DNA of 26,587 nt from an uncultured Verrucomicrobia subdivision 3 bacterium (GTDB lineage: Bacteria > Verrucomicrobiota > Verrucomicrobiae > Limisphaerales > UBA11358): NCBI GenBank assembly GCA_903847285.1, contig CAINDH010000259.1, positions 1-26,587 of the forward strand, in the 5' to 3' direction. The notes under the pieces are model-generated. The model was not told where the DNA came from and did not search any database. It saw only the letters and a list, made by a program, of their open reading frames with translations. Of this stretch, positions 16,141-23,437 are shown in pieces (position 1 is the stretch's first letter; every line of letters begins with the position of its first letter). The translations under genes were made by a program, and so were the position numbers.

Positions 16141-16756
16141 ACGGACGAAGGCGCGCAACGCCACGTTGCTGAACCTGCTCGGCACGCCCGGTCTCGGCTC
16201 ACTCATGGCTGGACGCATCGCGTCTGGTATCGGTCAGCTAGTCTTGGCCGTTGCCGGGTTCGCATTGGTGGCCATCTGGTTTTGCCAGACGATGGCCAGT
16301 TACTACGGTCAGATGTATGGCGACGAAACCACGCACCGTCCAGTGGTGCTGACAAGCTTGTTTCTTGGTGGCGGAATTTTTGCGGTGGCTTGGATCTGGT
16401 CGCTGGTGACGAGCTTAAGCCTCGTCCGTGCCGCCAAGCAGGAGGAAGTTTCCATGCTAAAAACTTTCGCCGCCGCCACGGTGAAGTTGGAAGAGTCAAA
16501 AATTGTTTCCGCGCTTGCCGGTTTGCCCCAATGGCAACGTGAAGGTCAAACCATCACCCGCATGTTTGTATTCGCGGATTTCCCCGCCGCGTTGAAATTC
16601 GTCAATGCCGTCTCCGCCATCGCCGAGGTAGTGCAGCATCATCCAGAGGTGAACCTTCGTTGGAAACAAGTCACGCTCACACTAACCACGCATGATGTGG
16701 GCGGGCTGACGGAAAAAGATTTTGCACTGGCAAAACAGTGCGATGCGCTAGCTTGA
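16109..16756 (+). CDS. Membrane-anchored pterin-4a-carbinolamine dehydratase-like fusion
   Basis: This is a 215-residue protein. Residues 18 to about 110 hold a TM2-like segment (LLNLLGTPGLGSLMAGR) and two hydrophobic spans (about 42-60 and 79-105). Residues from about 122 to 215 match pterin carbinolamine dehydratase (PCD/DCoH). They contain HHPE (177-180) in the active-site region, TTHDVGGLTEKDFALA (193-208) and a typical domain length of about 95. PCD recycles tetrahydrobiopterin after aromatic amino acid hydroxylation or binds other proteins. Anchoring it to the membrane is unusual, and no hydroxylase is nearby. The start ATG 16109 lies inside the upstream gene; an in-frame TTG at 16103 is the alternative. 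It converges on rsgA with a 21-bp gap. Confidence 0.82.
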   Translation: MKPSSANEKTKRTKARNATLLNLLGTPGLGSLMAGRIASGIGQLVLAVAGFALVAIWFCQTMASYYGQMYGDETTHRPVVLTSLFLGGGIFAVAWIWSLVTSLSLVRAAKQEEVSMLKTFAAATVKLEESKIVSALAGLPQWQREGQTITRMFVFADFPAALKFVNAVSAIAEVVQHHPEVNLRWKQVTLTLTTHDVGGLTEKDFALAKQCDALA

Positions 16757-16777
16757 GCGCGCGCTGCTGGCCAAATT

Positions 16778-17893
16778 TTACCGATTAAACACGCGGTGCG
16801 CCACGCGGTCGCCCTTGCGGCGGTTCTGCCAGCCAGCGCGTTTTTCAGCGTCCCGGAGGTAGCCGATTTCCTCCTGGAGCTTCACAAAGTTTTCGTAGCG
16901 GTCGTGCGGGAGCGTGCCGGCGACGAGCGCTGCGAGGACGGCGCAGTCTTTTTCTTTCGTGTGCGTGCAGTCGCGGAAATGACAGCCCGGAGCGAGTGCT
17001 TCGATTTCAGGAAACGTTTCTTTTGTGCCTTCGCTCGCGCCCCAGAGGTGGAATTCTCTCATGCCGGGCGTGTCAATGACCACGCCGCCCTTCGGCAAAA
17101 AAATCATTTCGCGCCACGAAGTTGTATGGCGACCTTTGGCGTCGCGCTCGCGGACTTCGAGCGTGGGCATCAAATCTTCGCCGTAGAGTTGGTTGATCAG
17201 ACTGGATTTACCAACGCCGGAAGTGCCGATGAAAGCAACGGTGTCGCTTGGTTTGATAAGTGCGGCCAATTTTTTCATGCCGCGACCGGTGAGTGCGCAG
17301 ACGGCCAGCACCAATGCATCGCCCGCCGCGCGGGTGGCATCAGCGAGTTTGGTTTCCAAGTCGTCGCACAAATCAATTTTGTTGAGAATGACCACGGGGC
17401 GTGCGCCGCTTTCGTGGCCCATGACGAGCATCCTTTCTAGGCGCGCGGAGTTAAACGACGGATCGGCAGCGGTGACAAGAAAAACGGTTTCGATGTTCGT
17501 GGCGAGAATTTGCGCGGCGGTATTACGGCCGCTCGTCTTGCGGGTGATTTGTGTGGAGCGCGGCAGGATGGCGTGGATGGCCGCTTTCTCTTCGTTCGGC
17601 ACCATTTTGATGGCGACCCAATCGCCGACCTTCGGGAGTTTCGCGTGGTCGCGGCGCGTTTCGTGAACAAATTTTCCGGTGACTTGCGCGGTGAGTTCTG
17701 CGTCCACGGTCCAGACGCGATAAAAATGTTTATCCTCCACCGCCACGCGCGCCGGAATAAAACCCTTGGCGAGATACGGCGCGAATTGGTCATCGCGCTC
17801 GGCGTTCCAACCGAGCTTGGTCAGACCCATAGGCGGCTGTTGGTCAAATTGCGTGGCATCGGCGGACAGCGTAGCGGTTGCCGTGCGCCTCAT
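16778..17893 (-). CDS. rsgA: Ribosome small-subunit biogenesis GTPase RsgA
   Basis: This 371-residue circularly permuted GTPase begins with an OB-fold (ARVAVEDKHFYRVW... GDWVAIK). The G-motif order is permuted: NKID (G4), then GTSGVGKSSLINQL (G1), GRHTTS (G2) and DTPGMREF (G3). The C-terminal zinc knuckle CHFRDCTHTKEKDC follows. RsgA matures the 30S subunit by releasing immature particles or RbfA. The length is typical. The start is uncertain: ATG 17893 has no Shine-Dalgarno, and an internal ATG at 17830 (MGLTKLGWN) aligns better with the usual N-terminus of this subfamily. The gene is divergent from the acyl ligase at 17959 and has no evident link to the biosynthetic block. Confidence 0.93.
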   Translation of the reverse strand: MRRTATATLSADATQFDQQPPMGLTKLGWNAERDDQFAPYLAKGFIPARVAVEDKHFYRVWTVDAELTAQVTGKFVHETRRDHAKLPKVGDWVAIKMVPNEEKAAIHAILPRSTQITRKTSGRNTAAQILATNIETVFLVTAADPSFNSARLERMLVMGHESGARPVVILNKIDLCDDLETKLADATRAAGDALVLAVCALTGRGMKKLAALIKPSDTVAFIGTSGVGKSSLINQLYGEDLMPTLEVRERDAKGRHTTSWREMIFLPKGGVVIDTPGMREFHLWGASEGTKETFPEIEALAPGCHFRDCTHTKEKDCAVLAALVAGTLPHDRYENFVKLQEEIGYLRDAEKRAGWQNRRKGDRVAHRVFNR

Positions 17894-17919
17894 CAACGCG
17901 CGAATCGCAAGCCATGTGA

Positions 17920-17948
17920 TTGACCGGCCACGCGGGTTGGCCTACGCT
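17920..17948 (+). promoter_or_regulatory. Candidate promoter of the ligase-ACP-acyltransferase unit
   Basis: TTGACC (5/6), a 17-bp spacer and TACGCT (3/6) end only 10 bp before ATG 17959. If this is real, the mRNA would have a leader of a few bases or none. That agrees with the absence of a Shine-Dalgarno. It also argues against an upstream in-frame start at 17920. Confidence 0.33.
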
Positions 17949-17958
17949 GGCGCACAAA

Positions 17959-19359
17959 ATGAATTTGATTGAGTCGCTTGAGATTTCTGCCCGCCGCTGG
18001 CCGCAGAAAATCGCTTTCGTCGAGGACGCCACCGAGATTTCCTACGCCACGCTTGCAGAAAAAATTTCGGCGCTGGCGGGAAAATTATCCGCGTTCCAGC
18101 TCACGCCCGGCGCCCGCGTCGGGCTTTGCTTTCCGAACGGCATCAACTACGTCGCGCTTACTTACGCGCTCTGGAAAATTCAAGTCATTGTTGTTCCCGT
18201 GCCCACGGAGTGTCCGCCGGAAGAACTGCGCGAGATTGCCGCGACGATGGAGCTCGCCGCGCTTTTGAGTCCTAAGTCATTTGCGAACAGCGAACCGCTC
18301 GCGCCGGATATTTTCTTCACGCGCCAGACGTTGAACACCACGCCGGATAATCATGGCTTAAACATCGCTTTTATCCGCTTCACCTCTGGCACTACGAATG
18401 CGCGCAAGGGCGTAGTGCTCTGCCACGAAACTATCCGCGACCGCGTGATGGCGGCGAACTCTGCATTTCAAATTTCACAGAGCGATACCATCATCTGGTG
18501 CTTGCCGATGGCGCATCATTTTCTCATCACCATCGTGTTGTATCTCGAGGCCGGCGCGACGGTGGTGCTCGCGCGTCACGTCACGGCCAAACCGTTTATC
18601 GAAGCAGTCAACAAGTGGCGTGGCACAGTCCTCTACGCGGCGCCGTTCCATTTCTCGCTGCTCGCGCGTGATAATTCTCCCGCGCAAATCGACAGCGTCC
18701 GTCTCGCTGTCACCACGACGTGCGCGTTGCCGCAAGAGGTTGCCACGCAATTTCATAAACGGTTTGGTAAAACGCTGCTGCCGGCACTCGGCATCATCGA
18801 GTTGGGACTCGTCGCACTGAATGTCGCCGACCCGCTGGGCCGTTGGAATTCCGTGGGCAAACCCATCGCGGCGTTTGCGGTGAACATTCTTTCGCCCGAC
18901 GAACACGGCGTGGGCGAAGTCGCCGTGCGCGGCCCCGGCATCTGCGATGCCTACGCTGCGCCGTGGCAGCCGCGTGAAAATATTTTGCGCGACGGCTGGT
19001 TCATCACCGGCGACCTCGGCCGTTTCGATGCGGACGGATTTCTCTTTCTGCTCTCGCGCAAAACCGCCGTCATCAATCTTGCCGGACGAAAAGTTTTCCC
19101 GGAAGAGATTGAAGCCATTCTCGACCAACATCCGGCAATCAAGGAATCCCGCGTGTTTGGCCGTGTGCATCCGCACCTTGGCGAGGTTGTGGAGGCGGAG
19201 ATTGTCCTGCAAGCGCCCGATGCAAGCATCGAAAATCTTTCCCATTTTTGCCGCGAGCATCTGGCCGCCTACAAAATTCCGACGCGTTTCCATACCGTTC
19301 CGGCATTGCCGCGCACGCCCGTGACTGGCAAGCTGCTGCGCGTTGCCGCCACATTTTGA
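17959..19359 (+). CDS. Class I adenylate-forming acyl/aryl ligase (AMP-binding)
   Basis: This 466-residue ANL enzyme has A3 loop FTSGTTNARKG (141-151) and A7 TGDLGRFDADG. It has A8 hinge INLAGRKVFPEEIEAIL and A10 PRTPVTGKLLR with the catalytic lysine kept. The A5 motif is degenerate (LGIIELG where Y-G-x-T-E is usual): Glu is kept but Thr is replaced by Ile, so substrate or activity may differ from textbook enzymes. The length (466) is on the short side for fatty-acyl-CoA ligases. An acyl carrier protein starts 1 bp after the stop, so loading of that carrier is the likely job. The substrate is unknown. This ligase is not closely similar to the PaaK-like ligase at 10993. Confidence 0.88.
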   Translation: MNLIESLEISARRWPQKIAFVEDATEISYATLAEKISALAGKLSAFQLTPGARVGLCFPNGINYVALTYALWKIQVIVVPVPTECPPEELREIAATMELAALLSPKSFANSEPLAPDIFFTRQTLNTTPDNHGLNIAFIRFTSGTTNARKGVVLCHETIRDRVMAANSAFQISQSDTIIWCLPMAHHFLITIVLYLEAGATVVLARHVTAKPFIEAVNKWRGTVLYAAPFHFSLLARDNSPAQIDSVRLAVTTTCALPQEVATQFHKRFGKTLLPALGIIELGLVALNVADPLGRWNSVGKPIAAFAVNILSPDEHGVGEVAVRGPGICDAYAAPWQPRENILRDGWFITGDLGRFDADGFLFLLSRKTAVINLAGRKVFPEEIEAILDQHPAIKESRVFGRVHPHLGEVVEAEIVLQAPDASIENLSHFCREHLAAYKIPTRFHTVPALPRTPVTGKLLRVAATF

Positions 19360-19360
19360 T

Positions 19361-19615
19361 ATGATTCAAGCATCTGACATCGAAACCGAACTGCTGGCGT
19401 TTTTGCGCCGCGATATTTTTTCAGCCGACACGAACCTCACGCCGGAAACCGATCTCGTCGGCGCGGGCTTTGATTCCATGTCGCTGGTGAAGACGCTGCT
19501 GCACATCGAAACAAAGTTTGGCAAATGGATTCCTGAGGGCGAAATCACCGGGGACGCGCTGGCGAACACACGCGCCTTCGCGGCGACCGTCGCCCGCATC
19601 CTGAATGAAAAGTAG
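19361..19615 (+). CDS. Acyl carrier protein
   Basis: This is an 84-residue protein with the phosphopantetheine attachment motif GFDSMS; the modified serine is Ser39. It also has the helix III context EGEITGDALANTRAFAATV, and length and acidic character are normal for a discrete carrier. It begins 1 bp after the ligase stop, and its 3' end overlaps the acyltransferase gene by 11 bp. It is therefore dedicated to this pathway rather than to fatty acid synthesis, where acpP usually sits beside fabF or fabD. It probably holds the acid activated by the upstream ligase. Confidence 0.9.
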   Translation: MIQASDIETELLAFLRRDIFSADTNLTPETDLVGAGFDSMSLVKTLLHIETKFGKWIPEGEITGDALANTRAFAATVARILNEK

Positions 19616-20873
19616 CCTGCCGTTCAACGGCTCAGATCAGATCATGCGCGCGTTCGATTACGAGCTGCGCCGCCACGGTTTCGCCGGCAATCAGTGCCAG
19701 ATTGTCCTCGAACTCGCCGGAAAATTTCCCCCCGAAGATTTACAAGCTCGCCTTGCGGTATTGCAAAAAGAGTTCCCAGTTTTTAATGCACGCGTGGGCA
19801 AAATCTGGCGCCCGCACTGGAAAATCATGGAGCGGGTGAAAAGTGTTGTGCCGGTTCTCGTTCATCTCGATGCCCCCGGCTTGCGGCAAAAACTTTTCAA
19901 CGATCCGCTTTGGACCAACCGTGGGGTCCAGATGCGCTTTGACCTTGTCCATCGGGACGGTGGAAAGATGGATTTGATTTTCACCTGGTCGCACCTGCTC
20001 ATGGATGCGACGGCGGCAGAGCATTTTCTCACCGCCGTCAGTGACGAGAAAATTATCCTGCCAAAAGAAAGTCCCCAGTCGCCCGGCATTCCCGCGAAAT
20101 GGCCCGCGCGATTGGAGCTGATGAAAAAAGCCGTCGAGCAGCTTGATAAATTTTGCGAGCAGCAACCACGTGCCTTGAAAACGCGCCACGCAGCTGCGCC
20201 GCGCGAGCTGGCGTATCGGGTAGAGAAATTTTCCGCCGAGGAAACCGCGTGCGTCCGTGCCAATGGCGTAAAACTTTGCGGCGCGTTGGGCGGCGCGCAA
20301 TTTCACGCCGCTGCCGCCGCGCTGGAGCTTCATCGGCTTCACCAAAAAATCGGTGTCATCACGAAGAGTTACCTTCTGCCAATGCCCGTTGGCCTGCGTC
20401 CGAAAGGGCGTCTTGAGCCATTATTCAGCAACCAAGTGGATATGCTCATGGTGCAATTCTTGCCGGAGCAATTGGAGACGGTGGCGAAGGCGGTGGCCGC
20501 GCTCAAGTCGCAGGCCATGCAAGCGCTCAAGGAAAATTCCATCAGCTACGGTCGCAAGCTGGCGGAGATATTCAGCTTTTTGCCGCTGCCGATTTTCATC
20601 CGCGTCCTGAAGCACGGCTTGAAAGGCGAAATCTGCTCGCTCTTTTTTGGCGACACGGCGAACGTGAATCCCAAGCTGGAAAATTTTCTTGGCGTGGCCG
20701 TGGAAAACTTCACGCACATCGCCGCCGTCACGCCGTCGCCGGGGCTGGGCGTGATCTTTTATTATTTTCGCGGCGAGCTGCGCGTCTCGGTCGTCCACGC
20801 CAGAACGGTTTTGACCGAGGCTGAGGCGGCGGAGTTTACGGCAGGTCTGCGCGAGCGACTTCTGAACGGGTGA
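19605..20873 (+). CDS. Condensation-domain-like acyltransferase (CAT/WS-DGAT/NRPS-C superfamily)
   Basis: This 422-residue protein has the length and layout of a stand-alone condensation-type domain. The catalytic motif is WSHLLMDATAAEH with His130 and Asp134 (HxxxD; the first His of HHxxxDG is Ser). An N-terminal beta-strand region precedes it (QCQIVLELAGKFPPEDLQAR, LQKEFPVFNARV, typical of the family). A second lobe (SYLLPMPVGLRPKG... LFSNQVDMLMVQF) matches the channel-closing half. Such enzymes transfer an acyl group from a carrier to an amine or alcohol. It overlaps the ACP gene by 11 bp, so the two are translationally coupled. The acceptor is unknown. The superfamily is confident; the exact family is not. 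Confidence 0.78.
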   Translation: MKSSLPFNGSDQIMRAFDYELRRHGFAGNQCQIVLELAGKFPPEDLQARLAVLQKEFPVFNARVGKIWRPHWKIMERVKSVVPVLVHLDAPGLRQKLFNDPLWTNRGVQMRFDLVHRDGGKMDLIFTWSHLLMDATAAEHFLTAVSDEKIILPKESPQSPGIPAKWPARLELMKKAVEQLDKFCEQQPRALKTRHAAAPRELAYRVEKFSAEETACVRANGVKLCGALGGAQFHAAAAALELHRLHQKIGVITKSYLLPMPVGLRPKGRLEPLFSNQVDMLMVQFLPEQLETVAKAVAALKSQAMQALKENSISYGRKLAEIFSFLPLPIFIRVLKHGLKGEICSLFFGDTANVNPKLENFLGVAVENFTHIAAVTPSPGLGVIFYYFRGELRVSVVHARTVLTEAEAAEFTAGLRERLLNG

Positions 20874-20908
20874 AATATCGGTGAGGCAAGTCGCGCCAAA
20901 CAGTATAC

Positions 20909-21991
20909 ATGAGTGAACACTTCGACATCGCGGTTGTCGGCAGCGGCGCGGCGGGCATCGCTGCTGCGGTCACTGCCGCGCGTGCTGGTCGTAAGACTCT
21001 GCTGTTGGATAAAAACTCCGGTGTCGGCGGCACGGGCGGTTTTAGCGGGCTGACAACGCTCTGCGGGCTTTACGACGATGCGGGTCATCTTCTCAACCTC
21101 GGCTTCCCCCGCGAATTTGCAGATGCCATCGCCGAAGCCCCGCCATACAAATCAGGCCGGCTCTGGGTGTTGCCGTATCGACCAGACAAATTCTGCAGAG
21201 TGGCGGAACAGTTTTTTGCCGCGTGTCTGTCGTTGCGAACGATTTGGAATGCGCGCTTGCAAAATGTTGTGCTAAAAAACAACCGCATTGTTTCTTTAAA
21301 CGGCTTCGCGGTGGGCGCAGTGATTGATTGCAGTGGTAGTGCAGAAGTCGCGCAGGCGGTCGGCGCGGAATGTCTGGCCACGGATGAAACCACGCAGGCG
21401 GCCGCGGTGGTATTCGCGTTGCGCGGTGTAACGCGTGAAATCAATTCCCCCGCCAATGCCGCACAAGTTTTGTTGCCGGTCATCCGCGCCGGGTTTCCGG
21501 CGCTGAACTTTCATCCTGATTTGGAGCCAGGCGGGTTGACATTGAAGTTTTCCGGCATTCCGGAGCAAGTTCCAGCGTTGATCGAATTTCTACGCGCCCA
21601 TGTGCGCGGCTTTGAGAACTGTTCATCGCCGCAAAACGAATTTCGTATTTCGCGCCGCGCTGGGCGGATGATTGTGGGCGAATACGTCATTACGGGAGCA
21701 GATGTTCTCAGCGCAAAAAAATTTCCCGATGCAATGGCGCGGTGCGCCTGGCCGGTGGAGCAGTGGGGTGCAAATGGGAAAACCAAGGTGCGTTTCCTGC
21801 CGGTGAATGAATGCTACGAGATTCCGGCACGTGCGTTGTGCGCAGCAACTGTCAAAAATCTTTTTATGGCTGGCAAAACCATCAGTGCGGACGCGGATGC
21901 TATCGGCAGCGCACGCGTGATGGGCTGTTGCTTCGCGACGGGCGAAGCGGCGGCGAAGCTGGCGGGGGATTTTGTTTCGTGCGCGTCTTAG
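20909..21991 (+). CDS. FAD-dependent oxidoreductase (FAD_oxidored type)
   Basis: This 360-residue flavoprotein has N-terminal Rossmann motif VVGSGAAGIAAAVTAARAG (9-27). The adjoining GGTGGFSGLTTLCGLY segment is typical of PF12831 proteins. It has an internal second strand (VGAVIDCSGSAE) and a C-terminal FAD-binding part (LFMAGKTISADADAIGSARVMGCCFATGEAA). It is the fourth gene of the plus-strand unit, 35 bp after the acyltransferase. It presumably oxidises or reduces the carrier-bound or released product. The substrate and partner are unknown. It ends 44 bp from the convergent halogenase-like gene. No Shine-Dalgarno is visible. Confidence 0.85.
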   Translation: MSEHFDIAVVGSGAAGIAAAVTAARAGRKTLLLDKNSGVGGTGGFSGLTTLCGLYDDAGHLLNLGFPREFADAIAEAPPYKSGRLWVLPYRPDKFCRVAEQFFAACLSLRTIWNARLQNVVLKNNRIVSLNGFAVGAVIDCSGSAEVAQAVGAECLATDETTQAAAVVFALRGVTREINSPANAAQVLLPVIRAGFPALNFHPDLEPGGLTLKFSGIPEQVPALIEFLRAHVRGFENCSSPQNEFRISRRAGRMIVGEYVITGADVLSAKKFPDAMARCAWPVEQWGANGKTKVRFLPVNECYEIPARALCAATVKNLFMAGKTISADADAIGSARVMGCCFATGEAAAKLAGDFVSCAS

Positions 21992-22035
21992 TAATTCAAG
22001 AACTTGGATTTTCAGGACGACGCAGGCAATTTATA

Positions 22036-23289
22036 TCACCGAATCCGGCAGGACTCACCGCTTTCCTTCTTGGCGCTCCAGTTGACGACCCAGCGGAGCA
22101 TCCCGAGGCTGAAGTTGGAGTTTGACGCTGCGCCGGTGAAGATGCGGGCAAAATGGTTTTCGAAATACGGCATCATCATCCGCATCATTGGAAATCTCTT
22201 TTGCATCTTTTCGCCGACGACGACCGAGTTGAACAACCTTCCGTCGTAAAAACAGTCCGCGATTTCATGCCAGCATTTCAGGTGATGCGAACACTCGGCC
22301 TGATAGTGGGCGAAGGCTTTGGGCGTGCCTTTCAAAATGGCTTCGGCCAGCTGCATTCCACCTTGCATCCCGATGAGCAAGCCACTGGAAAAAACGGGGT
22401 CAATGAAGCCGGCTGTGTCGCCGACGAGCGCCCAATTGCCGCCATACATCCGGTCGGAGACGAGTTGATAGTTGGTGTAGGCCATCACGGGCGTGAGCCG
22501 TTTGGATTCACCCGCAACTTTGCTCAATACGGAATCCTGTTTCAACAAATTGTCGTATTGCTCTTCTTTCGTCGCGCCAAACTTTGCGAGATGTTCCGAA
22601 CCGATGACGATGCCAAGTGACATCCGGTCAACCAACGGTATGCGCCAACTCCAGCCGTGATCCAAACGCGTGCTGTGAACGTGCCCATCGTAATCTACCT
22701 TGCTCTGGTCTACGTGCGCGAAGAGAGCGGTATCCTTGCGTCCACCTTCGACTGCTTGGATGCCAAGAAGTTTCGGCAGCAGACGAACGCGACCGGTGGC
22801 GTCCACGATGAGGTCGGGCTGCTGGCCGTTGAAAAAATTTCCGGAGGCGGCGAGTGCATCATCGCCAAGCTTCACGTTGTCCGTGCCGGGAATTTTTTCC
22901 ACGGACGCGGTGGTTTCGATAATTGTCACGCCAGCCTTGCGGGCGACGGCGAGCAGCGAGTCATCGAATTTGTCGCGCGGGACATTGTAGGCGTAGCGAG
23001 GGAGTTCGCCGCGGATGTTGTTGAATTGAAAATGAAAATTTGTGGTCGGCCCGATGTTGATGGTCGCGCCGGGTTTGAGTTTGGAATAGGCCTTGATCTC
23101 GTCTTCCACGCCGAGCTCGCGGAGCATGGGGATGATGGCGGGCACCAGCGATTCTCCGACGATCAGCGGCGCCCGCTTGGAGAGATGAAACATGGCAACC
23201 TTGACCCTGCCACGCGTCAACATGATCGCGAGTGTGCAAGCCGCCGGGCCGCCGCCGAGAATAGCCACTGATTTAATTTTTCCGTTCAC
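22036..23289 (-). CDS. Flavin-dependent halogenase-like enzyme (copy 2)
   Basis: This 417-residue paralogue of the protein at 4564-5811 is collinear over almost its whole length. Shared segments include RAPLIVGESLVPAIIP, NVPRDKFD, FFNGQQPDL, LLKQDSVL and SNYQLVSDRM/TNYQLVSDRM. The same motifs are kept: GGGPAA, VGES, Lys72 in LKPGAT, WSWRIP and GDTAGFIDPVFSSGL (FxxPxxSxG). The C-termini differ most (RMMMPYFENHFARIF against LTRPHLAKHLGRIF). It starts with GTG at 23289, aligned with the ATG of copy 1. It converges with the FAD oxidoreductase gene. Both copies lie on the minus strand, one at each outer end of the two biosynthetic blocks. The substrate is unknown; halogenation is inferred from motifs. 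Confidence 0.85.
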   Translation of the reverse strand: MNGKIKSVAILGGGPAACTLAIMLTRGRVKVAMFHLSKRAPLIVGESLVPAIIPMLRELGVEDEIKAYSKLKPGATINIGPTTNFHFQFNNIRGELPRYAYNVPRDKFDDSLLAVARKAGVTIIETTASVEKIPGTDNVKLGDDALAASGNFFNGQQPDLIVDATGRVRLLPKLLGIQAVEGGRKDTALFAHVDQSKVDYDGHVHSTRLDHGWSWRIPLVDRMSLGIVIGSEHLAKFGATKEEQYDNLLKQDSVLSKVAGESKRLTPVMAYTNYQLVSDRMYGGNWALVGDTAGFIDPVFSSGLLIGMQGGMQLAEAILKGTPKAFAHYQAECSHHLKCWHEIADCFYDGRLFNSVVVGEKMQKRFPMMRMMMPYFENHFARIFTGAASNSNFSLGMLRWVVNWSAKKESGESCRIR

Positions 23290-23295
23290 CCTTAA

Positions 23296-23301
23296 ATCAT
23301 A
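23296..23301 (-). promoter_or_regulatory. Possible -10 box giving a leaderless start for halogenase copy 2
   Basis: On the minus strand TATGAT (5/6) ends 6 bases before the GTG at 23289. Transcription would begin at about the start codon. No good -35 box is visible. Confidence 0.25.
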
Positions 23302-23388
23302 ATTGTCCGGCCTGTTTGAATCCAGAAAAAGCCTCAGGCGCGGCCGATTTTAGCGCGGTGAATACAAGTTATTACCCGTCCGCCCATT

Positions 23389-23428
23389 GGTTTTTGGCGT
23401 GTGTTTCGCGCGTTTCGTGGTTCAATCT
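23389..23428. repeat. Half-palindrome dispersed element (CGCGAAA type)
   Basis: Read on the minus strand it carries GATTGAACCACGAAACGCG followed by CGAAACACACGCCAAAAA, which is related to the left arm of the element at 1128-1200. It lies directly before the Hsp70 gene. It creates a spurious 17-codon extension of that reading frame, which supports the start at 23438. Confidence 0.45.
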
Positions 23429-23437
23429 CCGCCGCAC

